Both the position numbers and the translations under genes were made by a program. Shown here one piece after another: positions 26,832 to 35,496 of a stretch of 64,000 nt of DNA. The DNA comes from Aeoliella straminimaris. GTDB taxonomy: Bacteria > Planctomycetota > Planctomycetia > Pirellulales > Lacipirellulaceae. The stretch spans positions 21,320 to 85,319 of the forward strand of contig NZ_JAMXLR010000039.1 in the NCBI RefSeq assembly GCF_024054565.1, written 5' to 3'. The notes under the pieces were generated by a model. That model had not been told where the DNA came from and did not search any database. It saw only the letters and a list, made by a program, of their open reading frames with translations. Position 1 is the first letter of the stretch. Every line of letters starts with the position of its first letter.

Positions 26832-28301
26832 ATGGACTCTATCGACCTCTGGATCATCGGCTGCTATCTACTGGCTACGCTAGTACTGGGAGTCTGGTTG
26901 GGACGAGGGCAGAAGAATCAGGCCGACTTCTTTCTGGGGGGACGGGACCTGCCATGGGTGGCGCTACTGCTATCCATTGTAGCTACCGAAACAAGCACCG
27001 TTACCTTTCTCAGCGTGCCGGGATTGAGCTTCCAGGAAGGGGGCAACTTTTATTTCCTACAGCTGGCAATCGGCTATATCATCGGCAGGCTCGCCGTAGT
27101 CGTCATCTTGTTGCCAATGCATTTTTCCGGCCGACCTCTTACGGCTTACGCCATTCTGGAGCACCGTTTTGGCACTGCTACCAGGCAAGCGGGCTCGATT
27201 GTGTTTCTGCTGGCCCGTACCGCAGGCGATGGTCTGCGTTTGCTGCTGACCGCCCTGGCATTGCACCACGCGGTTGGCTGGCCGATCGAAGGGTGCGTCG
27301 TTGCTATCGCCGGGGTGGCCGGCATTTATTCGTTATGGGGTGGCGTCAAATCGGTTGTTTGGAACGATTGCCTGCAATTCGGAATCTACACGTTGGGGGC
27401 ATTCGTGATCCTCGCGGTGATATTGGGAAGGTTGCCGAGAGGATTTTCGCAACTGACCGACTTCGCCGTACAAACCGGTCGCGATCACTTTCTCGATTTT
27501 ACTTTGCCATTTACCGGGCATGTCGACCATATCACGTTTTGGTCCGGTCTCTTCGGGGGAGCGTTCCTCAGCCTGGCTACCCATGGCGCCGATCATTTGA
27601 TCGTTCAGCGGTATTTGTGTGCGAAAAATCAGAAGGCGGCCGCCCTGGCTTTGGCGACCAGCGGACCGGTAGTGTTTTTGCAGTTTGCCCTATTCCTGCT
27701 GATTGGCCTGGGCGTGGCCTGCTATTTCAATGAGTTCGATCCCAGTCGGCTCACCACCCCCAAAGACCAGGCGCTCGCCAGTTTCGTCGTCACCGAACTC
27801 AGTCCTGGTGTCCGAGGATTGATCATGGCAGCCGTATTCGCCGCGGCCATGTCGACGCTGTCCAGTTCGGTGAACTCTTCGGCGAGTTCGCTGATGGACG
27901 ACTTGATCGCTCCCTGGGTCCGCCATTGGTCGGAAGAAAAGGTGATGCTAATGGCTCGCATCCTGACGGCCGTGTTCACCGTTGCCCAGGCGGTTGTGGC
28001 AATCGCGGTGTACTGGACTTATAACGACAGCGCCATCATCACCCAGGTGTTGGCCATTGCCGGTTTCGCGGCCGGACTGCTGCTGGGGCTCTACTTCCTC
28101 GGCATGGCGGTTGGCCGGGCGAAGAACTGGCAGGCAATTTCCGCATTGATAGTGGGGGCGGCCGTCACCAGCTATGCACTCGCTTGCGAAGTCAACGGAT
28201 TGTGGTTTCCTGTGATTGGCGCAGGCACGACCATGATGACCGGGATTCTGCTTACACTGATGTTTCCTTCTAATGAACCGGAATCGAATGCCAACGCTTA
28301 G
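26832..28301 (+). CDS. Sodium:solute symporter (SSS family)
   Basis: The 489-residue protein is almost entirely hydrophobic, with about 13 predicted membrane segments. Family signatures are ADFFLGGRDLPW near residue 31, ATETSTVTFLSVPG around 50-64, the GGVKSVVWNDCLQFGIY stretch near 170, and the late AAVFAAAMSTLSSSVNSSASSLM. SSS carriers use the sodium gradient to import sugars, sialic acid, amino acids and similar solutes. Lying between murQ and the serine hydrolase-NamZ fusion, it is the obvious candidate importer for MurNAc, anhydro sugars or muropeptides in place of a PTS or AmpG. The substrate is inferred only. The downstream gene begins 10 bases after its stop. Confidence 0.9.
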   Translation: MDSIDLWIIGCYLLATLVLGVWLGRGQKNQADFFLGGRDLPWVALLLSIVATETSTVTFLSVPGLSFQEGGNFYFLQLAIGYIIGRLAVVVILLPMHFSGRPLTAYAILEHRFGTATRQAGSIVFLLARTAGDGLRLLLTALALHHAVGWPIEGCVVAIAGVAGIYSLWGGVKSVVWNDCLQFGIYTLGAFVILAVILGRLPRGFSQLTDFAVQTGRDHFLDFTLPFTGHVDHITFWSGLFGGAFLSLATHGADHLIVQRYLCAKNQKAAALALATSGPVVFLQFALFLLIGLGVACYFNEFDPSRLTTPKDQALASFVVTELSPGVRGLIMAAVFAAAMSTLSSSVNSSASSLMDDLIAPWVRHWSEEKVMLMARILTAVFTVAQAVVAIAVYWTYNDSAIITQVLAIAGFAAGLLLGLYFLGMAVGRAKNWQAISALIVGAAVTSYALACEVNGLWFPVIGAGTTMMTGILLTLMFPSNEPESNANA

Positions 28302-28311
28302 AAAGGCCTCG

Positions 28312-30639
28312 ATGAAAATTCTCTCTGCCATGTTCTGCGGATGCGCACTGGTTGTAGCTCTGGGTATGCCAGTTACTGCAGCACCGTTGCCCTCCGCCGC
28401 GCCTCAGCAAGTGGGCATGCGTGATGGAATTTCCGCGGATATCGACCGCGCTGTCGAGCAGCAGCTAGCGAAGAAGCGGCTTCCTGGTTGCGTGGTCGTC
28501 GTCGGCCGCCACGGCAAGATCGTGCACCGGCAGGCCTATGGAAACCGTCGTTTGCAGCCTTCGCCGGAAGAGATGACGCTGGACACCGTATTCGACATGG
28601 CATCGCTAACCAAGTCGATCGCCACCAGCACCAGCATCATGCAGTTGGTGCAAAGCGGTCAGATTCGCCTGCGCGACAAAGTGAGCGACTACTTTCCCGA
28701 ATTCGCCGCCAATGGCAAGGAAGACATTACCATCGAACAGTTGCTGGTGCACTCCGGCGGGTTAATCCCTGATAACCCAGTTGGCGATTTCCACGACGGT
28801 TGGGAGGTAGCCTTCGATCACATCTGCCAATTGAAACCTCTGTCTCCGCCCGGGGAAAAATTCAAGTACTCGGATGTTGGGTTCCTGGTGCTCGGTGCAC
28901 TTGTGGAGAAGGTCTCGGGTCAACCGCTTAACGAGTACGCGGCGGAACACGTGTTTGCACCATTGGGCATGAACGACACCATGTACAAGCCCAACGATGC
29001 ATTGAGCAAGCGGGCGGCCACCACGGAGAAGGTCGATGGTCAGTGGCTGCGCGGGGTGGTTCACGATCCCCGCGCTCGCCTGTTGGGGGGAGTGGCGGGG
29101 CACGCGGGGCTATTTAGCACGGCCGACGATCTCACGATCTACGCCCAGGCTCTGCTCGATGGGGGAAGCCCTGTCGTCACGGGCACAACGCTCAAGGAGT
29201 GGACCACTCCACGCGACGTCGACGGCAACCTTCGTGGGCTCGGCTGGGACATGAACAGCGCCTATTCGAAAAACCGGGGCGAGATGATGAGCCCTCGCGC
29301 TTTTGGGCATGGCGGATTCACCGGTACAGCCATGTGGATCGACCCCGAACTCGATCTTTTCGTTGTCTTCCTGTCGAACCGAGTTCACCCCGATGGCAAA
29401 GGAGCGATCAACGAACTGGCTGGCCGCATCGGAACCATCGCCAGCAGCGGCTGTCTATCGGTACAAGCAGACACTCCCGCCGAAAAGGCCGAACCGCCGA
29501 TTGAAACCAAGCCCGTTGTGTTGGGAATTGACGCCCTGGTGGAGGATGGCTTCAAGGCGCTGGAAGGCAAGCGGGTTGGCCTGATCGTCAATCACACGAG
29601 CCTCAACGCTGCTGGTCGTCCCACGCTGGAACTGCTGGCCGAGGCACCCAATGTCAATCTGGTAGCGTTGTTCAGCCCCGAACATGGTCTTCAAGGCAAG
29701 GCCGACCACGCCAATATTGGCGACACCGTGGAAGAGAAGACCCAACTACCCGTTTACAGTCTGTACGGCAAGACTCGCAAACCAACCCCTGAGCAGATGG
29801 CCGAAGTCGACGTGCTGGTATTCGACATCCAGGACATTGGTTGCCGTTTCTACACATACCTGTCGACGATGGGTCTAGCCATGGAAGCGGCCTCCGAAGC
29901 AGGCAAGTCGTTCGTTGTGCTTGATCGCCCCAATCCGATCGATGGCGTCACCATCGAAGGCCCCGTGCTCGACGCTGGAGGCGAGACCTTTGTTGGGTTC
30001 CACACCCTTCCAGTCCGTCACGGCATGACGATGGGCGAGATGGCGGAACTGCTGATGGCCGAAAAACAGCTGGACCTGGATCTAACGGTCGTGAAGCTGA
30101 AGCACTGGAATCGCTCGACCTATCTCTATGACACCGGTCTGCCATGGGTGCAGACATCGCCGAACATGCGATCACTCACCGAAGCAGTACTCTATCCCGG
30201 CGTGGGGCTCTACGAGACGACCAACCTCTCGGTAGGCCGCGGCACGGATACCCCCTTCGAGGTTGTCGGAGCGCCATGGATTGATGGTCGACGTCTAGCC
30301 GCCGCCATTCAAAAGCACCACCCGCCCGGCGTGCAGGTGGTCCCCGTTCGTTTCACTCCAGATGCCAGCAAGTTTGAAGGAGAGGAATGCGGAGGGGTGA
30401 ATTTCATCGTCACCAACTGGGCCGATTTTCAAGCGCTCGACCTCGCTTGGGCGTTCGGCGCGGCATTGGTCGAGCTGTACCCCGACGATTGGAAAACAAC
30501 CAGTTTCAACCGGTTGCTGATCAGCGAGAAGACTTTGGAGCTGCTGCGCAGCGGAGCCTCGCCGACAGAAATCAAGCAGAGCTACCAGCAGCAACTCGAA
30601 GAGTTCAAGCAACGCCGGCAGAAGTACCTGCTCTACTAA
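28312..30639 (+). CDS. Fusion: AmiE-like serine hydrolase and NamZ-type exo-N-acetylmuramidase (DUF1343)
   Basis: The ATG at 28312 (775 residues) was chosen because GAAAGG lies just upstream and the product then begins with a signal peptide (to about residue 24); an in-frame start at 28273 would overlap the symporter. The N-terminal domain (about 35-380) is a beta-lactamase/class C-type serine hydrolase with SLTK (98-101), YSD (186-188) and GHGGFTG (332-338). The C-terminal domain (about 402-775) is DUF1343, with VNHTS, FSPEHGLQG, DIQDIGCRFYTY, LDRPNPI and SVGRGTDTPFE. DUF1343 includes Bacillus NamZ (GH171), which releases MurNAc from non-reducing ends. In Bacillus separate amiE and namZ genes lie with murQ, so this single protein may strip both peptide and MurNAc outside the cytoplasm. 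Confidence 0.92.
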   Translation: MKILSAMFCGCALVVALGMPVTAAPLPSAAPQQVGMRDGISADIDRAVEQQLAKKRLPGCVVVVGRHGKIVHRQAYGNRRLQPSPEEMTLDTVFDMASLTKSIATSTSIMQLVQSGQIRLRDKVSDYFPEFAANGKEDITIEQLLVHSGGLIPDNPVGDFHDGWEVAFDHICQLKPLSPPGEKFKYSDVGFLVLGALVEKVSGQPLNEYAAEHVFAPLGMNDTMYKPNDALSKRAATTEKVDGQWLRGVVHDPRARLLGGVAGHAGLFSTADDLTIYAQALLDGGSPVVTGTTLKEWTTPRDVDGNLRGLGWDMNSAYSKNRGEMMSPRAFGHGGFTGTAMWIDPELDLFVVFLSNRVHPDGKGAINELAGRIGTIASSGCLSVQADTPAEKAEPPIETKPVVLGIDALVEDGFKALEGKRVGLIVNHTSLNAAGRPTLELLAEAPNVNLVALFSPEHGLQGKADHANIGDTVEEKTQLPVYSLYGKTRKPTPEQMAEVDVLVFDIQDIGCRFYTYLSTMGLAMEAASEAGKSFVVLDRPNPIDGVTIEGPVLDAGGETFVGFHTLPVRHGMTMGEMAELLMAEKQLDLDLTVVKLKHWNRSTYLYDTGLPWVQTSPNMRSLTEAVLYPGVGLYETTNLSVGRGTDTPFEVVGAPWIDGRRLAAAIQKHHPPGVQVVPVRFTPDASKFEGEECGGVNFIVTNWADFQALDLAWAFGAALVELYPDDWKTTSFNRLLISEKTLELLRSGASPTEIKQSYQQQLEEFKQRRQKYLLY

Positions 30640-30684
30640 CTCCCACCTACTGTCGTTTCCACCCTTCCCCAAGTGGTCCCACCT

Positions 30685-32391
30685 ATGACGACGAATTGTA
30701 ATTCGATCCTGCGTTCCGCAGTCTGTGTCGCACTGGGCCTGCTGCTCACGTGTTTGCCGCTGCGAGCCAACACCTTTCATGGCGATGAGTATGTTGTGGC
30801 CTCGGTGAATCCGATCGCGACCGATGCCGGCGTGAAGGTGTTCGAAGAAGGGGGTAACGCCATCGACGCAGCCATTACCACGGCCCTGACACTGGCGGTG
30901 GTTGACGGACACAACTCGGGCGTCGGGGGTGGCTGCCTGATAATGATTCGCACCGCCGATGGTCGCCTGATCGCCATCGATGGCCGCGAACGAGCCCCTG
31001 CTCGGGCAACGGCCGACATGTTCGTCATCGATGGACAGGCCGACCCAAACGCCAGCCAACTTGGCCCGTTGGCGAGTGGTGTGCCTGGCGCTTTGGCGGC
31101 TTACGAGAAGGCCCGCGAAGTGTGCGGCACGATGCCGATGAGCCGTTTGCTGGCTCCTGCTATTGAAGCAGCCGAATCTGGCTTCGAAGTCAGCCGCCCG
31201 CTGGCGAACTCCCTGGCGGGACACACAGACAAATTGGAGCAGTTCGAAGGGACGAAGGCCGTCTACTTCAAGCCCGATGGCAGCGTCTATCAGGAGGGCG
31301 ATCGATTGGTGCAGCCCGATCTGGCCAACACCCTGAAGCAAGTTGCCAAGCATGGTGTCGACTGGTTCTATCGAGGCGAACTGGCCGAGCAGATCGGCGA
31401 CTGGATGGCTCAGAACGGTGGACTGCTAACGGCCAAAGACTTTGCCGACTATGAGGCCGTCTCCAGAGAACCAATTGTCTCGACCTACCGCGGCTACACT
31501 ATTGTCGGGTTCCCTCCGCCCAGCAGCGGCGGTGTGCATGTTGCGCAGGTGTTGAACATTCTGGAAAACTACGACCTTGCAGCGTTGCACAGAAGCGATC
31601 CACTGCGGGCTATTCATCTGGTCAGCGAGGCGTTTACCCGCGCATTTGCCGACCGCGCTTACTGGCTGGGAGATGCTGACCATGCTCCGGTGCCACGAGG
31701 TCTGCTGAGCAAGCAATACGCCAAACAACTGGCCGCTTCCATCGATCTGGATCGCGCGGTCGAAGTCTCCACGCACGGCAATCCCCCGCAATGGAAGCAA
31801 GACCTGTTTGGCCGCCACACGACCCACATTTCGGCCGTCGATTCCGAGGGCAACTGGGTGGCGATCACCGCCACGGTGAATACTTCCTTCGGCTCAGGCG
31901 TGATTGTTCCCGGTACGGGCGTTGTATTGAACAACGAGATGGACGATTTCTCCATTCAACCGGGCGTGCCCAATGCTTTTGGTCTCATCGGGGCAGAGAA
32001 TAACTCCATCGCCCCCGGCAAGCGTCCCCTGTCGAGCATGAGCCCCACCATCGTGCTCGACGAAGAGAAGAAGCCGATACTCTCGATCGGAGCCGCTGGC
32101 GGCCCCAAGATCATCACGCAGGTGTTGCTGGGTATCATCCGCACAATCGACTATGGCGAGCCCCTCGACAAGGCTGTCGGCGATCCTCGCTTCCATCACC
32201 AGTGGCGGCCCAACCAATTGGGCATCGAAGATGTTGCGCCGCGGCAGTGGGCCACCGAGCTCGCCGCCCGCGGCCACGACGTGCAGACGTTGCCTTCGGC
32301 TGGTGTCTGCCAGGCCATTGCCCTGACGAGCGACGGTCGATTGGTGGGCGTTTCCGATCCCCGCATTCCCGGTAAAGCAGCGGGCAAGTAG
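30685..32391 (+). CDS. ggt: Gamma-glutamyltransferase
   Basis: From the ATG at 30685 the product has 568 residues with a signal peptide (to about residue 28); a GTG 12 bases earlier is an alternative. It shows NPIATDAGVKVFEEGGNAIDAA, GGGCLIMI, the autoprocessing site HTTH (Thr379 as the new N-terminal nucleophile), NNEMDDFS and LSSMSPTIV, the glycine-rich oxyanion motif. GGT cleaves gamma-glutamyl bonds after self-cleavage into two subunits. Its substrate is normally glutathione. In this setting, 45 bases after the NamZ-fusion gene, cleavage of gamma-D-glutamyl peptides from stem peptides is an attractive but unproven alternative. All active-site residues are present. Confidence 0.93.
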   Translation: MTTNCNSILRSAVCVALGLLLTCLPLRANTFHGDEYVVASVNPIATDAGVKVFEEGGNAIDAAITTALTLAVVDGHNSGVGGGCLIMIRTADGRLIAIDGRERAPARATADMFVIDGQADPNASQLGPLASGVPGALAAYEKAREVCGTMPMSRLLAPAIEAAESGFEVSRPLANSLAGHTDKLEQFEGTKAVYFKPDGSVYQEGDRLVQPDLANTLKQVAKHGVDWFYRGELAEQIGDWMAQNGGLLTAKDFADYEAVSREPIVSTYRGYTIVGFPPPSSGGVHVAQVLNILENYDLAALHRSDPLRAIHLVSEAFTRAFADRAYWLGDADHAPVPRGLLSKQYAKQLAASIDLDRAVEVSTHGNPPQWKQDLFGRHTTHISAVDSEGNWVAITATVNTSFGSGVIVPGTGVVLNNEMDDFSIQPGVPNAFGLIGAENNSIAPGKRPLSSMSPTIVLDEEKKPILSIGAAGGPKIITQVLLGIIRTIDYGEPLDKAVGDPRFHHQWRPNQLGIEDVAPRQWATELAARGHDVQTLPSAGVCQAIALTSDGRLVGVSDPRIPGKAAGK

Positions 32392-32460
32392 GCCAGTTGC
32401 CTCTGCTCGCGTTGCGCTTTGTAGATTCCTTCCACACACCACAATCTTCACGAGGTGGCC

Positions 32461-34935
32461 ATGGCGTGCACACGCCGCGTTAGTTGGTTTCTGGCCGAGT
32501 TGGCCTGCGTACTCGCTTTGTGGACTGCCGGTTCGCTGTTCCCTCTATCGTCGCGGTGCCTGGCGGCTGATCCGCCGGCGACTTCCCAGGACTCCAACGC
32601 CCCAGGCATTCAAGAGTCACCTTACACGCCCGTCGGCGGCCTTAGTGGCAAGATCGTCTACGTCCATGGTGGCCATGGGTACTTTGCCGACAACTTGGGA
32701 GATGGCCATTGGGCATTTCAGCGTCCCCTGCTGCACGAGATGATCGAAGACCTTGGTAATCAGGATCAGATGACGCTGCTGGTGGATTACCTGTTCCGCG
32801 CGGGTGCCACCGTTGTGCCGCTGCGGCCGGTGGGCCATCAGCCGCAAGAAATCGTACTGGACAACGACGACTCGCCGGTTTCCTTTACCGGCGACTGGAG
32901 CGACAGCACCGCCGGCGTCTTCTACGGTTCGCAAGGCGACGTACCCTATCGATTTGCAATCACCAGCGCGACCGAAACCGCCGTGGCGCGCTATCAACCA
33001 GACTTGCCCGAGGCTGGTTTTTACCCGGTGTACGCGTGGACGACCTACGGAGGAAACCGGGCCAGCGACCAACTGTATCGGATTCATCACGCTGGTGGCG
33101 AGACTGAAGTTACGGTCAACCACCGGCGGGTTGGGAATGGATTGGTCTACCTGGGGACCTACTACTTCACGGCCGGCACACAGGGGTATGTCGAGATAAG
33201 CAACAAGTCCAGCGAACCCGGACGTGCCATCATCGCCGACATGATCCGTTTCGGTAACGGCATCGGCGACATCGACCGCGGTGGGGGCGTCTCGGGCCGC
33301 ACGCGTGAAGACGAGATGGCCGTCTATTGGATACAGTGGCACGTCGACCGATCTCAAGGGATTCCAGAGAGTACCTATCGAGTATCGGAGCGTGATTTTG
33401 CCAGCCGAGTGGGTGCACCGCCGCTCTACGCCGCGTACATGAATCGTGAGGCCGATGGAGCCCTCCAAGATCGCGTGTTCGTCAGCTATCACTCAAACGC
33501 CAGCGGCGGTCCAGCCACCTCTCGTGGGGTGGTCGGGCTGTGGAATAAGGGCCGCAGGGGCAACAGAGCCACGCCCAATCAGTTTCAACTCGCCGAGATC
33601 CTTGGCCAAGAAGTAAACGACGATCTGGTACAACTCGCGGGGACGTTTGCACACGACTGGGCCGACCGCGATACGATCACCTATGGAGCGACGTTTGGGG
33701 AAATCAATAATCAACGCATCGGTGACGAGTTCGATGCAACGATCGTGGAATCGGGGTTTCATGACAATCAACAGGACGCCGAGATGCTGCGGGACGCCGG
33801 AGTCCGCGACGCCATTGCCCGCGCCACCTATCACGGAATCATCAAGTATTTCCGTGCCGTCGACGGAGACCAGACACCGGCAACCACAGCGCCTGCGATG
33901 GTGTCCGGCGTGTGGGCAGCGCCCCGGGAAAATGGCTCGGTGACCGTCCACTGGACTCCTCCTGCGACGAGTCCAGCCTTGGGCGATTCGGCAACCGGTT
34001 ATCGTCTGTTCGTTTCGACCAACGGCTACGCCTTCGATGGTGGTACTCATGTCGCCGATGGAGACACAACCTCCCACACGGTCACCGGGCTCGACCCCGA
34101 AACTGTTTATTATTTCAAAGTAGTCGCCGAGAACGCCGGTGGCTCTTCGCCAGGCTCACAAGTCGTAGCCGCCAAACCGGAGGATGCCGAACAGCAGGTG
34201 CTGATCGTCAACGCCTTTGATCGGCTGAGCTTCGCACAGGCTGTTAAAGAGCCCGTTGGGACCAAGGGCAACACGGTCGACCGCGTACGGCTTCGCCAAA
34301 TCAACTCTGGCGACTATCCCATCGTCGTGGCGAATGCCATCGCGCGACAGGCTCCGACCTTAGGAGTGTCCACGTCCAGCAACGAGAGTGTGGCCAGCGG
34401 CGATGTCGACCTGTCAGACTACGATGCGGTGATCTGGATGGCGGGAGAAGAGTCTTCCCATGACGAGACGTTCAGCAAAACCGAACAGGAGCTTTTGGAA
34501 CGGTACGTCGCGGCAGGGGGCAACCTGTTTGCCTCCGGCTCGGAAATTGGTTGGGACCTCGTTCACAAAGGAAACGGACAGAACTTCTTCGAGGAAACGT
34601 TGAAAGCCGAATTCGTATCCGACGATGCCGACACGCACACCGCAACCGGCGTGGAACTGCTCGCGGGCCTCGATCTCTCGTTCGACGATGGCAGCCGGTT
34701 CTACGATGTCGACCATCCCGATGTGTTGGCAGCCACCAGTGGCTCCAGCGTCATTGCCACCTACCCGGATGGAGGTGGAATGGCAATTTTTGCACCCGGC
34801 ACTGCCGGCGCAGGCAATGTGGTGTTGTTTGGCATTCCGCTCGAAAGCGTGCGTTCCACAACGGCGCGCGACGAGTCGATACGCCGCATTCTCGAGGTGT
34901 TTGGTCTAACAAAGGCGGCCAAACACACCAATTGA
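32461..34935 (+). CDS. N-acetylmuramoyl-L-alanine amidase with inserted golvesin-like domain, FN3 and ThuA-like C-terminus
   Basis: The ATG at 32461 follows GAGGTGG and gives 824 residues with a signal peptide (to about 36). An Amidase_3 fold appears split. VHGGHGY (His72 as likely zinc ligand) lies at residues 68-74, but VSYHSNAS (His344) and VESGFHDN (Glu430, catalytic) come only after about 120 inserted residues. The insert (about 160-265, including YPVYAWTTYGGNRASDQLYRI) resembles the golvesin/Xly carbohydrate-binding-like fold. After the amidase comes an FN3 domain (475-570) and a ThuA/GATase-like domain (575-820). Zinc amidases cut MurNAc from L-Ala. It closes the recycling gene run. 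The second zinc ligand (Glu96 is a candidate) is less clear. Confidence 0.8.
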   Translation: MACTRRVSWFLAELACVLALWTAGSLFPLSSRCLAADPPATSQDSNAPGIQESPYTPVGGLSGKIVYVHGGHGYFADNLGDGHWAFQRPLLHEMIEDLGNQDQMTLLVDYLFRAGATVVPLRPVGHQPQEIVLDNDDSPVSFTGDWSDSTAGVFYGSQGDVPYRFAITSATETAVARYQPDLPEAGFYPVYAWTTYGGNRASDQLYRIHHAGGETEVTVNHRRVGNGLVYLGTYYFTAGTQGYVEISNKSSEPGRAIIADMIRFGNGIGDIDRGGGVSGRTREDEMAVYWIQWHVDRSQGIPESTYRVSERDFASRVGAPPLYAAYMNREADGALQDRVFVSYHSNASGGPATSRGVVGLWNKGRRGNRATPNQFQLAEILGQEVNDDLVQLAGTFAHDWADRDTITYGATFGEINNQRIGDEFDATIVESGFHDNQQDAEMLRDAGVRDAIARATYHGIIKYFRAVDGDQTPATTAPAMVSGVWAAPRENGSVTVHWTPPATSPALGDSATGYRLFVSTNGYAFDGGTHVADGDTTSHTVTGLDPETVYYFKVVAENAGGSSPGSQVVAAKPEDAEQQVLIVNAFDRLSFAQAVKEPVGTKGNTVDRVRLRQINSGDYPIVVANAIARQAPTLGVSTSSNESVASGDVDLSDYDAVIWMAGEESSHDETFSKTEQELLERYVAAGGNLFASGSEIGWDLVHKGNGQNFFEETLKAEFVSDDADTHTATGVELLAGLDLSFDDGSRFYDVDHPDVLAATSGSSVIATYPDGGGMAIFAPGTAGAGNVVLFGIPLESVRSTTARDESIRRILEVFGLTKAAKHTN

Positions 34936-35496
34936 TGCTGAGCCGATCGCGATCGGCCGCGAAACGTGACACAACGGTGCCTTCGTCCACCGGCGGCATC
35001 GCCAGACTCCGTCGCAGTCGCCTTGGACTTCCCTAGGTAGGTGTTTACCGCAGCTTCGCAAAACCGCAGGCGATGTAGATCACCTGCGGCTTGTCGCCCA
35101 TGCGGTTGTACGCTACCTCCAACTGTCTGACGTTAGCCGAAAGCACATCTGGGCGTCCCGCATCACCCACGCGGCAAGAACTCCTCTTTGCGCATGGACG
35201 TCTACCAAAAGCGCAAAGTCACACGAAGTTTCCAAACTGACAGAGCACACTGAAAACGCCAAAGAAGCCACGTTGCGCAACACCGAGACAGATTCTCGCA
35301 AAAAGAGCAGGACAATCGCGCAGTGTATGGCTATACCAGTAACAGAAGCTCGCGGAAGGCTTGTCGACATAGGTTGTCTGACGAGTCTCTCTGAAGGCGA
35401 ATTGCGACGCTTCGAATGATCTACCTTACTGGTCGCAACTACCAGTGCCACATCAGCAGTGCAGACCCTCTGAAGCGCATTAAGCAGGAGCTAACT
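34936..35496. other. 560-base gap, mostly without features
   Basis: Apart from the gene remnant described at 35047-35215, no gene, promoter of good quality or repeat was recognised. A near-palindrome (CCGCAGG at 35064-35070 with CCTGCGG at 35083-35089) falls inside the remnant and is probably coding in origin. Confidence 0.4.
35047..35215 (-). pseudogene. Possible C-terminal gene remnant
   Basis: On the minus strand a short open frame without a good start reads through VGDAGRPDVLSANVRQLEV, then AYNRMGDKPQVIYIACGF and ends AKLR-stop. It looks like a genuine protein end, with well-ordered hydrophobic and charged residues, not random translation. The family was not recognised. It may be the decayed 3' end of a gene whose 5' part was lost, or a real gene of about 55 residues. 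Confidence 0.3.

Noticed and set aside
34936..35496. tRNA gene, insertion sequence or CRISPR array in the large gaps
   Set aside because: No cloverleaf with CCA end and T-loop, no transposase-like frame with terminal repeats, and no regularly spaced repeats were seen in any gap.
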